Assembly (NCBI GenBank): GCA_035947875.1
Contig: DASZJQ010000228.1
Location: 1 to 15,745 of the forward strand
Source of the DNA: Bog-473 sp035947875
GTDB taxonomy: Bacteria > Actinomycetota > Acidimicrobiia > Acidimicrobiales > RAAP-2
DNA length: 15,745 bases
Direction of reading: 5' to 3'
Part shown: in pieces, positions 1 through 6,913 of the stretch
Layout of the letters: every line of letters begins with the position of its first letter
Position numbering within the stretch: the stretch's first letter is position 1
Made by a program: the position numbers and the translations under genes
Notes under the pieces: model-generated
Databases searched by the model: none
The model's input: only the letters and a program-made list of their open reading frames with translations
What the model was told of the DNA's origin: nothing

Positions 1-71
1 GTCAGCCGGCTCGCCCGAGCGACAGGCGCGCCGAAACCCCGACTGGTTCGTGGTGTGTCCGACCGGCACCA

Positions 72-117
72 CCTTCTGCATTCAGCTGAATTGCACGCCG
101 CAGCATGTTGCAGAAAG
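72..117. repeat. Nested inverted repeats
   Basis: TTCTGCA at 74-80 is matched by its reverse complement TGCAGAA at 109-115, with a 28-base spacer. Flanking CC (72-73) and GG (117-118) would extend the stem with a one-base bulge. Position 80-91 is a perfect 12-bp palindrome, ATTCAGCTGAAT, at the start of the spacer. This could be an operator pair, a terminator-like structure of a gene to the left, or a chance arrangement. There is no T-run to support a terminator. Confidence 0.4.
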
Positions 118-216
118 GCCGATCAGTCTTTGCGGAGACCAATGTAGCAGGACGGTGTCGATAGCCCGGTTCGCCCCGTCCCATAGGACGTTGACCTGGA
201 CTTATAAGGACAGACA

Positions 217-234
217 TTGTGATGTTGTTCACAA
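217..234. promoter_or_regulatory. CRP/FNR-family-type operator palindrome
   Basis: TTGTGA (217-222), six bases, then TCACAA (229-234) form a perfect inverted repeat. The half-sites TGTGA-N6-TCACA match the classical CRP recognition sequence, also used by mycobacterial CRP-family regulators (family knowledge). The centre lies at about 225.5. A -10-like TATTTA at 254-259 would place the transcription start near 266, so the site would be centred close to -41, the class II activator position. No CRP-like regulator is encoded in the window. Confidence 0.55.
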
Positions 235-253
235 AACCGTCTCGGATGGAGCC

Positions 254-259
254 TATTTA
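254..259 (+). promoter_or_regulatory. Candidate -10 element for the acyl-CoA synthetase gene
   Basis: TATTTA lies in the AT-rich island, about 30 bp downstream of the centre of the CRP-type palindrome. No good -35 is visible at 17-18 bp, which fits a promoter that depends on an activator. The leader would then be about 170 nt before the start at 439. An alternative -10, TATAAG at 203-208, would put the palindrome over the transcription start and turn it into a repression site. Confidence 0.35.
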
Positions 260-438
260 CCTCTATTGATCCCGTCGAATGGCCCTGTTTATTCTGGAAA
301 TGAAGAGCTATTATGGGGTCTCTTTTGACGGCGTGAGACCGGATGGTCGGGCCGTCATGCACCGGGCACGCCGCCGCCCGTAGGGTCCAGGTCCGAGAAC
401 GGGGCCACTCCGGCTTCCCCGACGCGAGAAAGTGGCTC

Positions 439-2061
439 ATGACCTCGACCCCAGCTGACGTGGTTCCACCGGACGGATTCACGGTTGCCGGCCTGATGCG
501 GCGGCTGGCCCGGTCCCGGTCGGACCACGAGATGTTGGTGGCGGGCGAGGTCCGGCGCACGTGGTCGGAGGAGTACCGGTGGGCCTGCCGGGTAGCCCAG
601 GCGTGCCGGCGCGACGGGCTGGTGGCGGGTGACCGGGTGGCCCTGCTCGACCGGAACGGCCTGCCCTATTTCGACGTGCTCTTCGGCGGGGCGTTGCTCG
701 GTGCCGTCAACGTGGCGGTGAACTGGCGCCTGGCGCCCGGCGAAATGGCGGCCATCATCGATGACGCGGCCGCGTCCATCCTGGTGGTCCACGCCGATTA
801 CCTGCCGGCGTTGGCGCAGATGGCGAGTGCCCTGCCTGCCGTGCTCCGCATCGTCGTGCTGGACGGGCCCGGCGCGACCGGACCGTGTCCCGACCCCCGG
901 GCCATCTCCTATGACCAGTGGCTCGACGGGTGCCCCGAGACGGATCCCGGCCATGTGGGAGGACCGCGGGAGGTCAGCATGCAGCTCTACACCTCGGGGA
1001 CCACGGGACTCCCCAAGGGGGTCATGCTGACCAACGCCAACCTCGCGACGGCGGTGTCCGAAGCCGGGCGCACCTTCGGCATCACCGCCGACACCGTCAG
1101 CCTGGTTGCCATGCCGCTCTTCCACATCGGCGGTTCCGGATGGGCGCTGTGCGGCATGTCACGGGGTGGTCGGTCGGTGATCCTGCGTGACGTGGATCCG
1201 GCGCGGTTGCTCGAGCTCATTGCCACCGAGCGCATCACCGAGATGTTCGTCGTGCCGGCCGTGTTGATGGCGCTCCTGGCCACCCCGACCCTGACGTCAA
1301 CCGACCTGACCAGTCTGCGCCACATCTTCTACGGGGCGTCGCCGATCTCCGAGGACGTGCTGATCCGCTGCATGGCCGCCTTCGGCTGCGGATTCAACCA
1401 GGTCTACGGCATGACCGAGACCACCGGCGCCATCACGGCCCTGCGGGCCGAGGACCACGATCCGGGGGGACCGCGCCAGCACCTGCTGCGTTCGGCCGGG
1501 CGGCCCCATCCGGGGGTGGAGATCCGCATCGTCGATCCCGATTCCCTGGGTGACGCCGACCTGGGCCAGGTCGGCGAGGTCTGGACCCGTGGGCCGTACA
1601 ACATGGCCGGGTACTGGGGGAAGAACGAGGAGACGGCCGCCACCGTGGTCGCCGGCGGCTGGCTCCGTACCGGTGACGCCGGGTACCTCGACGCCGAGGG
1701 CTACGTCTACCTCCACGACCGCATGAAGGACATGATCGTCAGCGGCGGCGAGAACATCTACCCGGCCGAGGTGGAGAACGTGCTCCTCTCGCACCCCTCC
1801 GTGGCCGACGCGGCGGTGATCGGGGTACCCGACGAGCACTGGGGCGAGACGGTCAAGGCCATCGTGGTGCCGGTCGCGGGCACGGGCGGCGTCATCGATG
1901 CCGCCGCCGTGATGGCGCACTGTCGCCAGCACCTGGCGCACTACAAGGCGCCGACCTCGGTGGACACCATCGATGTCCTCCCCCGCAACCCGTCGGGCAA
2001 GATCCTCAAGCGCCAATTACGGGACCCCTACTGGGTCGGGCGCCAGCGCCAGATCAACTAG
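439..2061 (+). CDS. FadD-like acyl-CoA synthetase (AMP-forming)
   Basis: This 540-aa member of the ANL adenylating family would activate a carboxylic acid, probably a fatty or aromatic acid, to acyl-AMP and then to acyl-CoA in the cytoplasm. The P-loop-like motif YTSGTTGLPKGV is at residues 184-195, the A5 motif YGMTETTG at 323-330, the hinge-region RTGD at 410-413, and the catalytic lysine (K521) in PRNPSGKILKR at 515-525. Both the large N-terminal and small C-terminal domains are complete and the length is typical. The ATG at 439 was chosen because the in-frame ATG at 343 adds only 32 Arg/Gly-rich residues unlike the family. Neither start has a strong ribosome-binding site. Substrate cannot be told from sequence. 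It converges with dipZ, 20 bp away, and may be controlled by the CRP-type site upstream. Confidence 0.93.
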   Translation: MTSTPADVVPPDGFTVAGLMRRLARSRSDHEMLVAGEVRRTWSEEYRWACRVAQACRRDGLVAGDRVALLDRNGLPYFDVLFGGALLGAVNVAVNWRLAPGEMAAIIDDAAASILVVHADYLPALAQMASALPAVLRIVVLDGPGATGPCPDPRAISYDQWLDGCPETDPGHVGGPREVSMQLYTSGTTGLPKGVMLTNANLATAVSEAGRTFGITADTVSLVAMPLFHIGGSGWALCGMSRGGRSVILRDVDPARLLELIATERITEMFVVPAVLMALLATPTLTSTDLTSLRHIFYGASPISEDVLIRCMAAFGCGFNQVYGMTETTGAITALRAEDHDPGGPRQHLLRSAGRPHPGVEIRIVDPDSLGDADLGQVGEVWTRGPYNMAGYWGKNEETAATVVAGGWLRTGDAGYLDAEGYVYLHDRMKDMIVSGGENIYPAEVENVLLSHPSVADAAVIGVPDEHWGETVKAIVVPVAGTGGVIDAAAVMAHCRQHLAHYKAPTSVDTIDVLPRNPSGKILKRQLRDPYWVGRQRQIN

Positions 2062-2081
2062 GACGCCGGACGGCGGCCGGG

Positions 2082-3773
2082 TCAGCCGAAGGTGAAATCG
2101 TAGGCCTGCACGCCGGGGGTGACCTGCAAGCCCAACTGCCCGGTTTGCAGCGCCTGGCCGGAGAACAGCGTGTAGAGCGTGGGGATGCCGCTCACCTTGA
2201 CGGTGGAGAGGTGACGGCCGTTAAAGGAGACGTCGACCGACCCGCTCCCACCCAGGACGAGATAGACGTCGTCGGCGGTGAAGTGCAGGGACAGCGCGGC
2301 ATTGGCGCCGGCGGTCGCTTGTTGCGAACGGTCGGTCCACGTCCCGCTGAAGGCGAGGTCGTTGAGCGGAATGGACGAGGGAGCGTGGTAGTCGACGGGC
2401 TTGTTGTAGTCGAACGCCGTCCCCACGAAGTACTGCGGACTCGACTCGGAGTAGCCGAGGTAGGTCTCCTGGGTGATCTGGTTGGTCGGGGTCCTGTCGG
2501 CCACATCGGTCGGGGCGGGCAGATGGGTCGCTCCGTTGGCGGTCAGCAACTGGCGGATATTCGACTCCATGGTGCCGTAGCCGCCCTCCCCGAAGTCGTA
2601 GGCGCGTACCTCCCCGCTGGGGTCGATGAGGTATTCGGCCGGCCAGTACTGGTTGGAGTAGGCGTCCCAGGTGCCGTAGTTGTTGTCCACCGCGATCGGG
2701 TAGTCGACCCCGAGCGTGCCCGCCTCGCTGCGCACGTTGGACACGACGTGCTCGAAGGCGAACTCCGGGGTGTGGACGCCGACGACGACCAGGCCGTCCT
2801 TCTTGTACTCGTTGTACCAGCTCTCGACGTGGGGCAGCGAGCGCTGGCAGTTGATGCACGAGTAGGTCCAGAAGTCGATCAACACCACCTTGCCCTTGAG
2901 TTGGGCCAGCGACAGCGGCTGGTCGCCAGGTGTGTTGAGCCAGGTGACGATGCCCGTGAAATTCGGCGCCTTGGCCAGGCGGGGCAACGAGCTCGTTCCC
3001 TCCTTGGCCGCGGCCGCCTGCTTCTGGGCCAACGTGTTGGCCTTCTCGCCGCTGAGGGCGTGAAGCTGATTTGCGATGGCGGTGTTGCTCTCGATGCGGT
3101 TTTCCAGCGCGGCGGTGTAGCCCGGCACGGCTCGTTGGAGCGGATCGAGCACCCCGAAGGCGATGGCGAGGGTGGTGACCGCCAGCACGGCCCCGGCCAC
3201 CCGCCGGATGACCGGGAGGTGCTCACGCACTTTCTTCCATCCGGTGGCGGCGCGCTGGGCCAGCACGGCGAAGACGAGCAGGGGCAGGGTGGCACCGGCG
3301 GCGTAGAAGATCGTGACAAGGAAGGTCGAGGCATCCACCCGGTGGTTGCCGGCGGCGGCCGATATGGCGGCCAGGACCGGACCGGCGCAGGGTACGAAGA
3401 CCAGGCCCAGGCTGAGTCCGAGGACGAACCCACCGCCCGAGTCGGCGTAGCGCGTCGACCCGAGTCGGTTGAAGGGGCGCTCGAGCAACTCACCGACCTT
3501 CGGGATCATGAGGCCAACGGCCAAGGCGAGCAGCAGCCCGATCCCGAGCCACATCAGGAAATTCTGGGGCAGGCCGAGCGCGCTGAGCACGGTGCTGCCG
3601 ACGAGCACGGCCAGACTGAAGCTGACCACCAACCCGGCGATGATCAGGTAGGGGCGGGCCCGGCTGGTTCCGGCCGATCCGCCCGCGACCACCACCGGCA
3701 GGACGGGCACGATGCAGGGAGAGAGGCCGGTGATGAGGCCTCCGAGGAAGGCGATGACGAGCAGCTCACCCAC
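2082..3773 (-). CDS. dipZ: DipZ-like thiol:disulfide interchange / cytochrome c biogenesis protein
   Basis: This 563-aa membrane protein fuses three parts. Residues 1 to about 210 form a CcdA/DsbD-type membrane domain with paired cysteines C20 (LSPCIVP) and C129 (FVPCAGP), which carry electrons across the membrane. Residues 265-410 form a TlpA/redoxin domain with the active site WTYSCINCQ (C306, C309), expected on the outside. Residues 430-563 resemble the beta-rich C-terminal domain of mycobacterial DipZ. The membrane part passes reducing power from cytoplasmic thioredoxin to the external redoxin, for protein disulfide repair or cytochrome c maturation; the exact partner is unknown. The start is GTG at 3773-3771 with a GAGGA-like site upstream. 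It lies divergent to the 3980 membrane gene, with a 206-bp shared gap. No other ccs genes are nearby. Confidence 0.93.
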   Translation of the reverse strand: MGELLVIAFLGGLITGLSPCIVPVLPVVVAGGSAGTSRARPYLIIAGLVVSFSLAVLVGSTVLSALGLPQNFLMWLGIGLLLALAVGLMIPKVGELLERPFNRLGSTRYADSGGGFVLGLSLGLVFVPCAGPVLAAISAAAGNHRVDASTFLVTIFYAAGATLPLLVFAVLAQRAATGWKKVREHLPVIRRVAGAVLAVTTLAIAFGVLDPLQRAVPGYTAALENRIESNTAIANQLHALSGEKANTLAQKQAAAAKEGTSSLPRLAKAPNFTGIVTWLNTPGDQPLSLAQLKGKVVLIDFWTYSCINCQRSLPHVESWYNEYKKDGLVVVGVHTPEFAFEHVVSNVRSEAGTLGVDYPIAVDNNYGTWDAYSNQYWPAEYLIDPSGEVRAYDFGEGGYGTMESNIRQLLTANGATHLPAPTDVADRTPTNQITQETYLGYSESSPQYFVGTAFDYNKPVDYHAPSSIPLNDLAFSGTWTDRSQQATAGANAALSLHFTADDVYLVLGGSGSVDVSFNGRHLSTVKVSGIPTLYTLFSGQALQTGQLGLQVTPGVQAYDFTFG

Positions 3774-3979
3774 GCCGGGAGATCCTCATCTGATGGGGCC
3801 TGTGCGCTGTGGCTGCTCCGCGTCGCATGTTCCACGTCTTCCGTGCTGCGTGATGGGGTCAGGTTCCCAGCCCACCGCCGTGCGATGCCCCGTGGAGGGG
3901 AAGTTAGCGGGCGCCTCGGCGGAAGGGGCGTCACCCCGGGTACGACGGGGCGGGCGCCGGGGCAGCAGACTGTCCCACC
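3774..3979. promoter_or_regulatory. Divergent gap between dipZ and the PQ-loop-like gene
   Basis: These 206 bases should hold both promoters. No clear -10/-35 pair, operator or riboswitch was recognised. A GC-rich inverted repeat, CCCCG-GGTACGA-CGGGG, lies at about 3934-3950, about 30 bp before the GTG at 3980. It has no T-run. Confidence 0.3.
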
Positions 3980-4615
3980 GTGATCAACGAGCAGTTCGTC
4001 TACGTGGGGGCGGCCATCGGCGTCCTCGGCGCCGCCGCGTACCTGCGCGACACCCTCCGGGGCACCACCCAGCCGAACCGGGTGACCTGGCTGCTGTGGG
4101 CGGTGGCCCCGCTGCTGGCCGCCGCGGTGGAGTTCAAATCTGGCGTCGGACTGCGCACGCTGACCACCTTCACCATCGGCTTCATGCCCTTGCTGATCTT
4201 CATCGCCTCCTTCCACAATCCGGCCGCGGTGTGGAAGATCGGTCGCCTCGACTATGTCTGCGGTGCGCTGTCGGTGGGCGGGACGGTGGGGTGGCTGGTG
4301 ACCCGGAGTGGCGTGGTGGCCATCGTGGCCGCCATCGTGGCCGACTTGCTGGCCGGAATTCCGACCCTGGTCAAGAGTTGGACGGATCCCGAGACCGAAT
4401 CCGTCTCCGCGTATCTCGGTGCATTCCTGAACGCGGCCATCCTCCTGCTGACCGTCACGGACTGGACCACCGCGGTAGTGGCGTTCCCCCTCTACATCGT
4501 GTGCCTGGCCGGGTTCGAGACCTTCCTGGTCGGGGCCAAGCCCGGACCCCGCCACCGGCGCGCCGTGGCCCGGCGCCAGGCGGTGCCCCGGGCCGCGCCG
4601 TCGACCACGAGCTGA
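3980..4615 (+). CDS. Hypothetical multi-pass membrane protein, PQ-loop-like
   Basis: This 211-aa protein is strongly hydrophobic, with about seven predicted membrane segments near residues 5-21, 34-50, 59-77, 90-108, 109-127, 143-158 and 163-180, and a basic cytoplasmic-looking tail from 186. Two internal stretches look like repeats of a PQ-loop pattern: residues 24-40 (DTLRGTTQPNRVTWLLW) and 127-143 (IPTLVKSWTDPETESVS), each a Pro-containing turn before a membrane helix. This suggests a 3+1+3 helix fold as in PQ-loop/SWEET carriers, but that is inference from pattern only and no substrate is proposed. The start is GTG at 3980, without a visible ribosome-binding site, so a leaderless message or a different start is possible. 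It is 119 bp upstream of the hydrolase gene on the same strand. Confidence 0.8.
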   Translation: MINEQFVYVGAAIGVLGAAAYLRDTLRGTTQPNRVTWLLWAVAPLLAAAVEFKSGVGLRTLTTFTIGFMPLLIFIASFHNPAAVWKIGRLDYVCGALSVGGTVGWLVTRSGVVAIVAAIVADLLAGIPTLVKSWTDPETESVSAYLGAFLNAAILLLTVTDWTTAVVAFPLYIVCLAGFETFLVGAKPGPRHRRAVARRQAVPRAAPSTTS

Positions 4616-4652
4616 GGGGGAGCGGGCGCACCGACTCCGGGCCTGCTAGGAA

Positions 4653-4702
4653 ATCGCCTGAGAGAACATCGCCTAAGAGACATCGCCTAAGAGAACATCG
4701 CC
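4653..4702. repeat. Short tandem repeat upstream of the hydrolase start
   Basis: Three units of 14-15 bp follow directly: ATCGCCTGAGAGAAC (4653-4667), ATCGCCTAAGAGAC (4668-4681) and ATCGCCTAAGAGAAC (4682-4696). A fourth partial unit, ATCGCC, is at 4697-4702. Unit 2 lacks one A and unit 1 has TGA for TAA. The array ends 32 bp before the GTG start of the hydrolase, so it lies in its leader. Purine-rich AGAGAAC blocks recur every 14-15 bp. No reading frame use is likely because the units carry stop codons and change frame. Confidence 0.85.
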
Positions 4703-4734
4703 GACGCATCGGCATCGCCCGAAGGGAGCCGCAC

Positions 4735-5604
4735 GTGCCCACCGCACACGTCAATGGGATCGACATCGAGTTCGAGAGCAGCGGAGATCCCGCCGATCCC
4801 CCACTCCTGATGGTGATGGGCCTGGGTGGCCAGCTGATCGCCTGGCCCCAGGCGTTCGTCGAGGCCCTGGCGGCCCGCGGCTTCTTCGTCATCCGCTACG
4901 ACAACCGCGACGTCGGGCTCTCGACCAAGTTCGACGGGACGCCCGACCTCGCCGCCCTCTTCACCGGTGACGGCTCGTCGGCCTCGTACCGGATCGAGGA
5001 CATGGCCGACGACGCGTCGGCCCTGCTGGCCCACCTGGGCATCGACGCAGCCCACGTGATGGGCGTCTCGATGGGGGGCATGATCACCCAGGCGCTCGTC
5101 ATCAACCATCCCGAACGCGTCCTCACGGCCTGTTCGATCATGTCGACCACGGGCGACCGTGCCGTGGGCGCGCCCACGGCCGAGGCGGCGACGGCGCTCC
5201 TGCGACCGCCGGCCACCAGCCGCGACGAAGCCGTGGCGGCCAGCGTCGAAGGGAGCAAGGTGATCAGCTCTCCGGGCTTCCCCTTCGACGCCGAGATGAT
5301 GACGCGGCGGGCCGAGGCGGCCTACGACCGCAACTTCTGCCCCGAGGGCACGGTCCGCCAGTTAGCGGCCATCCTGGCCTCACCCGATCGCACCGAAGGA
5401 TTGCGCCGAGTGGAGGTGCCCTTCCTGGTCATTCACGGGGAGGCCGACCCGCTGGTCACGGTGAGCGGCGGCCAGGCCACGGCCGCGGCCGTGCCGGGCT
5501 CCAAGCTGATCCTGATCCCGGGCATGGGGCACGACCTGCCCGAGGGTCTGTGGGAGCAGATCATCGACGCCGTGGTGGCCAACACGGAGCCGGCCGCCGT
5601 CTGA
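4735..5604 (+). CDS. Alpha/beta-fold hydrolase
   Basis: This 289-aa protein is a complete alpha/beta hydrolase. The nucleophile elbow GVSMGG gives Ser112, the acid is likely Asp238 in HGEADP (234-239), and the base is His266 in GMGHDLP (263-269). The oxyanion-region stretch VMGLGGQ (27-33) and the RYDNRDVGLS motif (54-63) are typical of esterase / epoxide-hydrolase-like and aclacinomycin methylesterase-like members. The substrate is unknown. No signal peptide is seen, so it is probably cytoplasmic. The GTG at 4735 has a good ribosome-binding site (GAAGGGAG at 4721-4728). The open frame extends far upstream, but through the 3980 gene in another frame and through the tandem repeat, so that extension is rejected. 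It converges with the GH1 gene, with only 7 bp between stop codons. Confidence 0.92.
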   Translation: MPTAHVNGIDIEFESSGDPADPPLLMVMGLGGQLIAWPQAFVEALAARGFFVIRYDNRDVGLSTKFDGTPDLAALFTGDGSSASYRIEDMADDASALLAHLGIDAAHVMGVSMGGMITQALVINHPERVLTACSIMSTTGDRAVGAPTAEAATALLRPPATSRDEAVAASVEGSKVISSPGFPFDAEMMTRRAEAAYDRNFCPEGTVRQLAAILASPDRTEGLRRVEVPFLVIHGEADPLVTVSGGQATAAAVPGSKLILIPGMGHDLPEGLWEQIIDAVVANTEPAAV

Positions 5605-5611
5605 GCCGGTC

Positions 5612-6802
5612 CTAGGCGTCGAGGGCGTTGGCCGCCGCCACCGACGAGAACCACGCCGCGCTCGGTTTCGGCGTGCGGGCGAACGAGGCCCGATCCACCG
5701 ACACCAGACCGAAGCGGGGGCGGTACCCCAGCGCCCACTCGAAGTTGTCGAGCAGAGACCAGTAGGTGTAGCCCCGCACGTCGATCCCCTCGGCGATGAC
5801 ATCGAGCACCCCGTCGAGCGCCTGGCGCACGTAGTCGATGCGCTGGACGTCGTCGGTGGTGCCGATTCCGTTCTCGGTGACCAGCAGCGGCAGGCTCCCG
5901 CCGGTGTAGTCCCAGGCCCGGCGCAGGCAGTTGGCCAGCGACGCCGGGTAGAACTCGTAGCCCATGTCGAGCACGGGCACACCCGGCTCGGCCCCGGCCC
6001 ACCCGTTGGGGCCGATGCGATTGCGGGTGTACACCTGCACGCCCAGGAAATCGTCGCCTCCCGTGCCGTCGAGGAAGACGTCCTCGGAGTGGTGTCGCCT
6101 GCTCTCCAGCTTGGCCTCCCCGCCCTCGAGGAGCTGGTAGTCGGTCATCGACAGGGTCAGGCCGACCGGCACACCCGGCGCGGCGCCCCTGACGGCCTCG
6201 ACCGCGACCCGGTGCCCGGCGATCAGGTTCTGCGCCACCGCCCGTGACTGGTCCTTGTCCGTCTTGCCGGGTGGGAACATGCCGGCCATCCAACCCATGA
6301 CCGCCACCACGTTGGGCTCGTTGATGGTGCAGGCCCGGGACATCACGTCGCCCAGTGCGCCGGCCACCACCTCGCTGAAGCGACCGAAGCGCTCGACGGC
6401 TGCCCCGCTCTCCCACCCACCCTGGTCGGTCAGCCACCGCGGGGTGGTGAAGTGGTGGAGGGTGACCACCGGATCGATCCCCCGGTCACGCAGGGCGGCG
6501 CACAGCTCCCGGTAGTGCGCCAGCGCGGCCCGGGAGAACTCCCCCTCGGCCGGCTCGATGCGGCTCCATTCGACCGAGAAGCGGTAGTTGTCCAGGCCGA
6601 GGGACGCCACCAGTTCGACGTCCTCGCGCCACCGGTCCCACGAGTCGCACGCGTCCCCGGAGGGCTCGGCGCACACCGTGTCGGGCGCATGCTCGAACTC
6701 CCACCAGTCGTTGTTGGCGTTGCCGCCCTCTATCTGGTGGGCGGCCGTGGCCGTGCCCCAGGTGAACCCCTCGGGGAACCTTCGAACTGCGTGCGCTGCC
6801 AT
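5612..6802 (-). CDS. Glycoside hydrolase family 1 (beta-glucosidase type)
   Basis: This 396-aa protein has the family 1 hallmarks: the N-terminal FTWGTATAAHQIEGG (13-27), the acid/base Glu162 in TINEPN (159-164), and the nucleophile Glu310 in LLVTENG (306-312). The WSLLDNFEW stretch (348-356) lines the sugar site. It should cleave beta-linked glucosides or related sugars with retention. No signal peptide is visible, so it acts inside the cell. At 396 residues it is somewhat shorter than the usual 440-480. The ATG at 6802-6800 was chosen because it is preceded by an AGAGGAGG site; a start at 6919 would add 39 low-complexity residues and run into the divergent gene. No sugar transporter or regulator adjoins it, so its substrate is open. 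A triplicated 11-bp repeat lies just upstream. Confidence 0.93.
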   Translation of the reverse strand: MAAHAVRRFPEGFTWGTATAAHQIEGGNANNDWWEFEHAPDTVCAEPSGDACDSWDRWREDVELVASLGLDNYRFSVEWSRIEPAEGEFSRAALAHYRELCAALRDRGIDPVVTLHHFTTPRWLTDQGGWESGAAVERFGRFSEVVAGALGDVMSRACTINEPNVVAVMGWMAGMFPPGKTDKDQSRAVAQNLIAGHRVAVEAVRGAAPGVPVGLTLSMTDYQLLEGGEAKLESRRHHSEDVFLDGTGGDDFLGVQVYTRNRIGPNGWAGAEPGVPVLDMGYEFYPASLANCLRRAWDYTGGSLPLLVTENGIGTTDDVQRIDYVRQALDGVLDVIAEGIDVRGYTYWSLLDNFEWALGYRPRFGLVSVDRASFARTPKPSAAWFSSVAAANALDA

Positions 6803-6816
6803 GTCGACGCTGCCTC

Positions 6817-6849
6817 CTCTGTCGTTCCTCTGTCGATCCTCTGCCGTTC
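6817..6849. repeat. Triplicated 11-bp repeat in the GH1 leader
   Basis: On the plus strand, CTCTGTCGTTC (6817-6827), CTCTGTCGATC (6828-6838) and CTCTGCCGTTC (6839-6849) follow without gaps. On the coding strand the units read GAACGGCAGAG, GATCGACAGAG, GAACGACAGAG. The last runs directly into the GAGG of the ribosome-binding site. The array begins 14 bases upstream of the GH1 start. It could be a slipped duplication of the purine-rich translation-initiation region or a phased operator. Confidence 0.85.
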
Positions 6850-6867
6850 CCGGCTTACCCGGCGAAT

Positions 6868-6894
6868 TTGGGCTCTCGGGGTGCACGGTATCGT
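6868..6894 (+). promoter_or_regulatory. Candidate promoter for the ABC exporter operon (possibly leaderless)
   Basis: A -10-like TATCGT at 6889-6894 and a weak -35-like TTGGGC at 6868-6873 sit just before the ATG at 6904. With a start point 7-10 bases after the -10, the message would begin at or next to the ATG. No ribosome-binding site is seen, which fits a leaderless transcript, common in actinobacteria. The spacing of 15 is short and the -35 is poor, so this is tentative. Confidence 0.35.
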
Positions 6895-6903
6895 TGCCTG
6901 ACA

Positions 6904-6913
6904 ATGACGTCAT
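6904..6913. promoter_or_regulatory. Palindrome overlapping the ABC ATPase start codon
   Basis: ATGACGTCAT is a perfect 10-bp palindrome whose first three bases are the chosen start codon. It sits in the 101-bp gap and start region between the divergent GH1 and exporter genes, next to the candidate transcription start. It could be an operator acting on the exporter promoter. A 10-bp palindrome can also arise by chance. Confidence 0.25.

Larger units (their letters stand above)
1..438. other. Gene-free left end and leader of the acyl-CoA synthetase gene
   Basis: No convincing gene was found in these 438 bases. The first part (to about 190) is moderately GC-rich and holds nested inverted repeats. 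Roughly 196-330 is clearly richer in A and T than the rest of the window and holds a CRP/FNR-like palindrome and a -10-like hexamer. From about 330 the sequence returns to high GC and leads into the acyl-CoA synthetase. It most likely serves as the regulatory region of that gene. The left edge could hold part of a gene continuing outside the window, but nothing recognisable is seen. Confidence 0.6.

Noticed and set aside
2..232. Leftward open frame running to the window edge
   Set aside because: No recognisable protein similarity; its GTG start lies in the CRP-type palindrome. High-GC DNA gives many such frames.
300..383. 27-codon open frame starting with ATG at 300
   Set aside because: It lies in the leader and overlaps the region before the acyl-CoA synthetase, but has only a weak GGA before the ATG and no recognisable peptide. 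An attenuator-type leader peptide cannot be excluded, but nothing supports it.
343..438. Earlier ATG start for the acyl-CoA synthetase
   Set aside because: The extra 32 residues are Arg/Gly-rich and unlike the family, and there is no ribosome-binding site before 343. The family N-terminus begins after 439.
3774..3979. Possible SRP RNA or riboswitch because of GGTCAGG and several GC-rich stems
   Set aside because: The conserved GGAAG-GCAGCC part of SRP RNA is missing, and no TPP, cobalamin, SAM or c-di-AMP riboswitch core could be matched.
2145..3983. Long plus-strand frame opposite dipZ
   Set aside because: Gly/Arg/Val-rich translation with no family features, a shadow of the strongly GC3-biased dipZ gene. 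The same applies to the long frames opposite the exporter genes (7797-9467) and opposite the SpoIIE-type gene (11545-12477, 13123-14091).
3712..4734. In-frame upstream extension of the alpha/beta hydrolase
   Set aside because: It would overlap dipZ and the whole 3980 membrane gene in another frame and read through the tandem repeat with Arg/Gly-rich nonsense. A good ribosome-binding site and a normal family N-terminus point to 4735.
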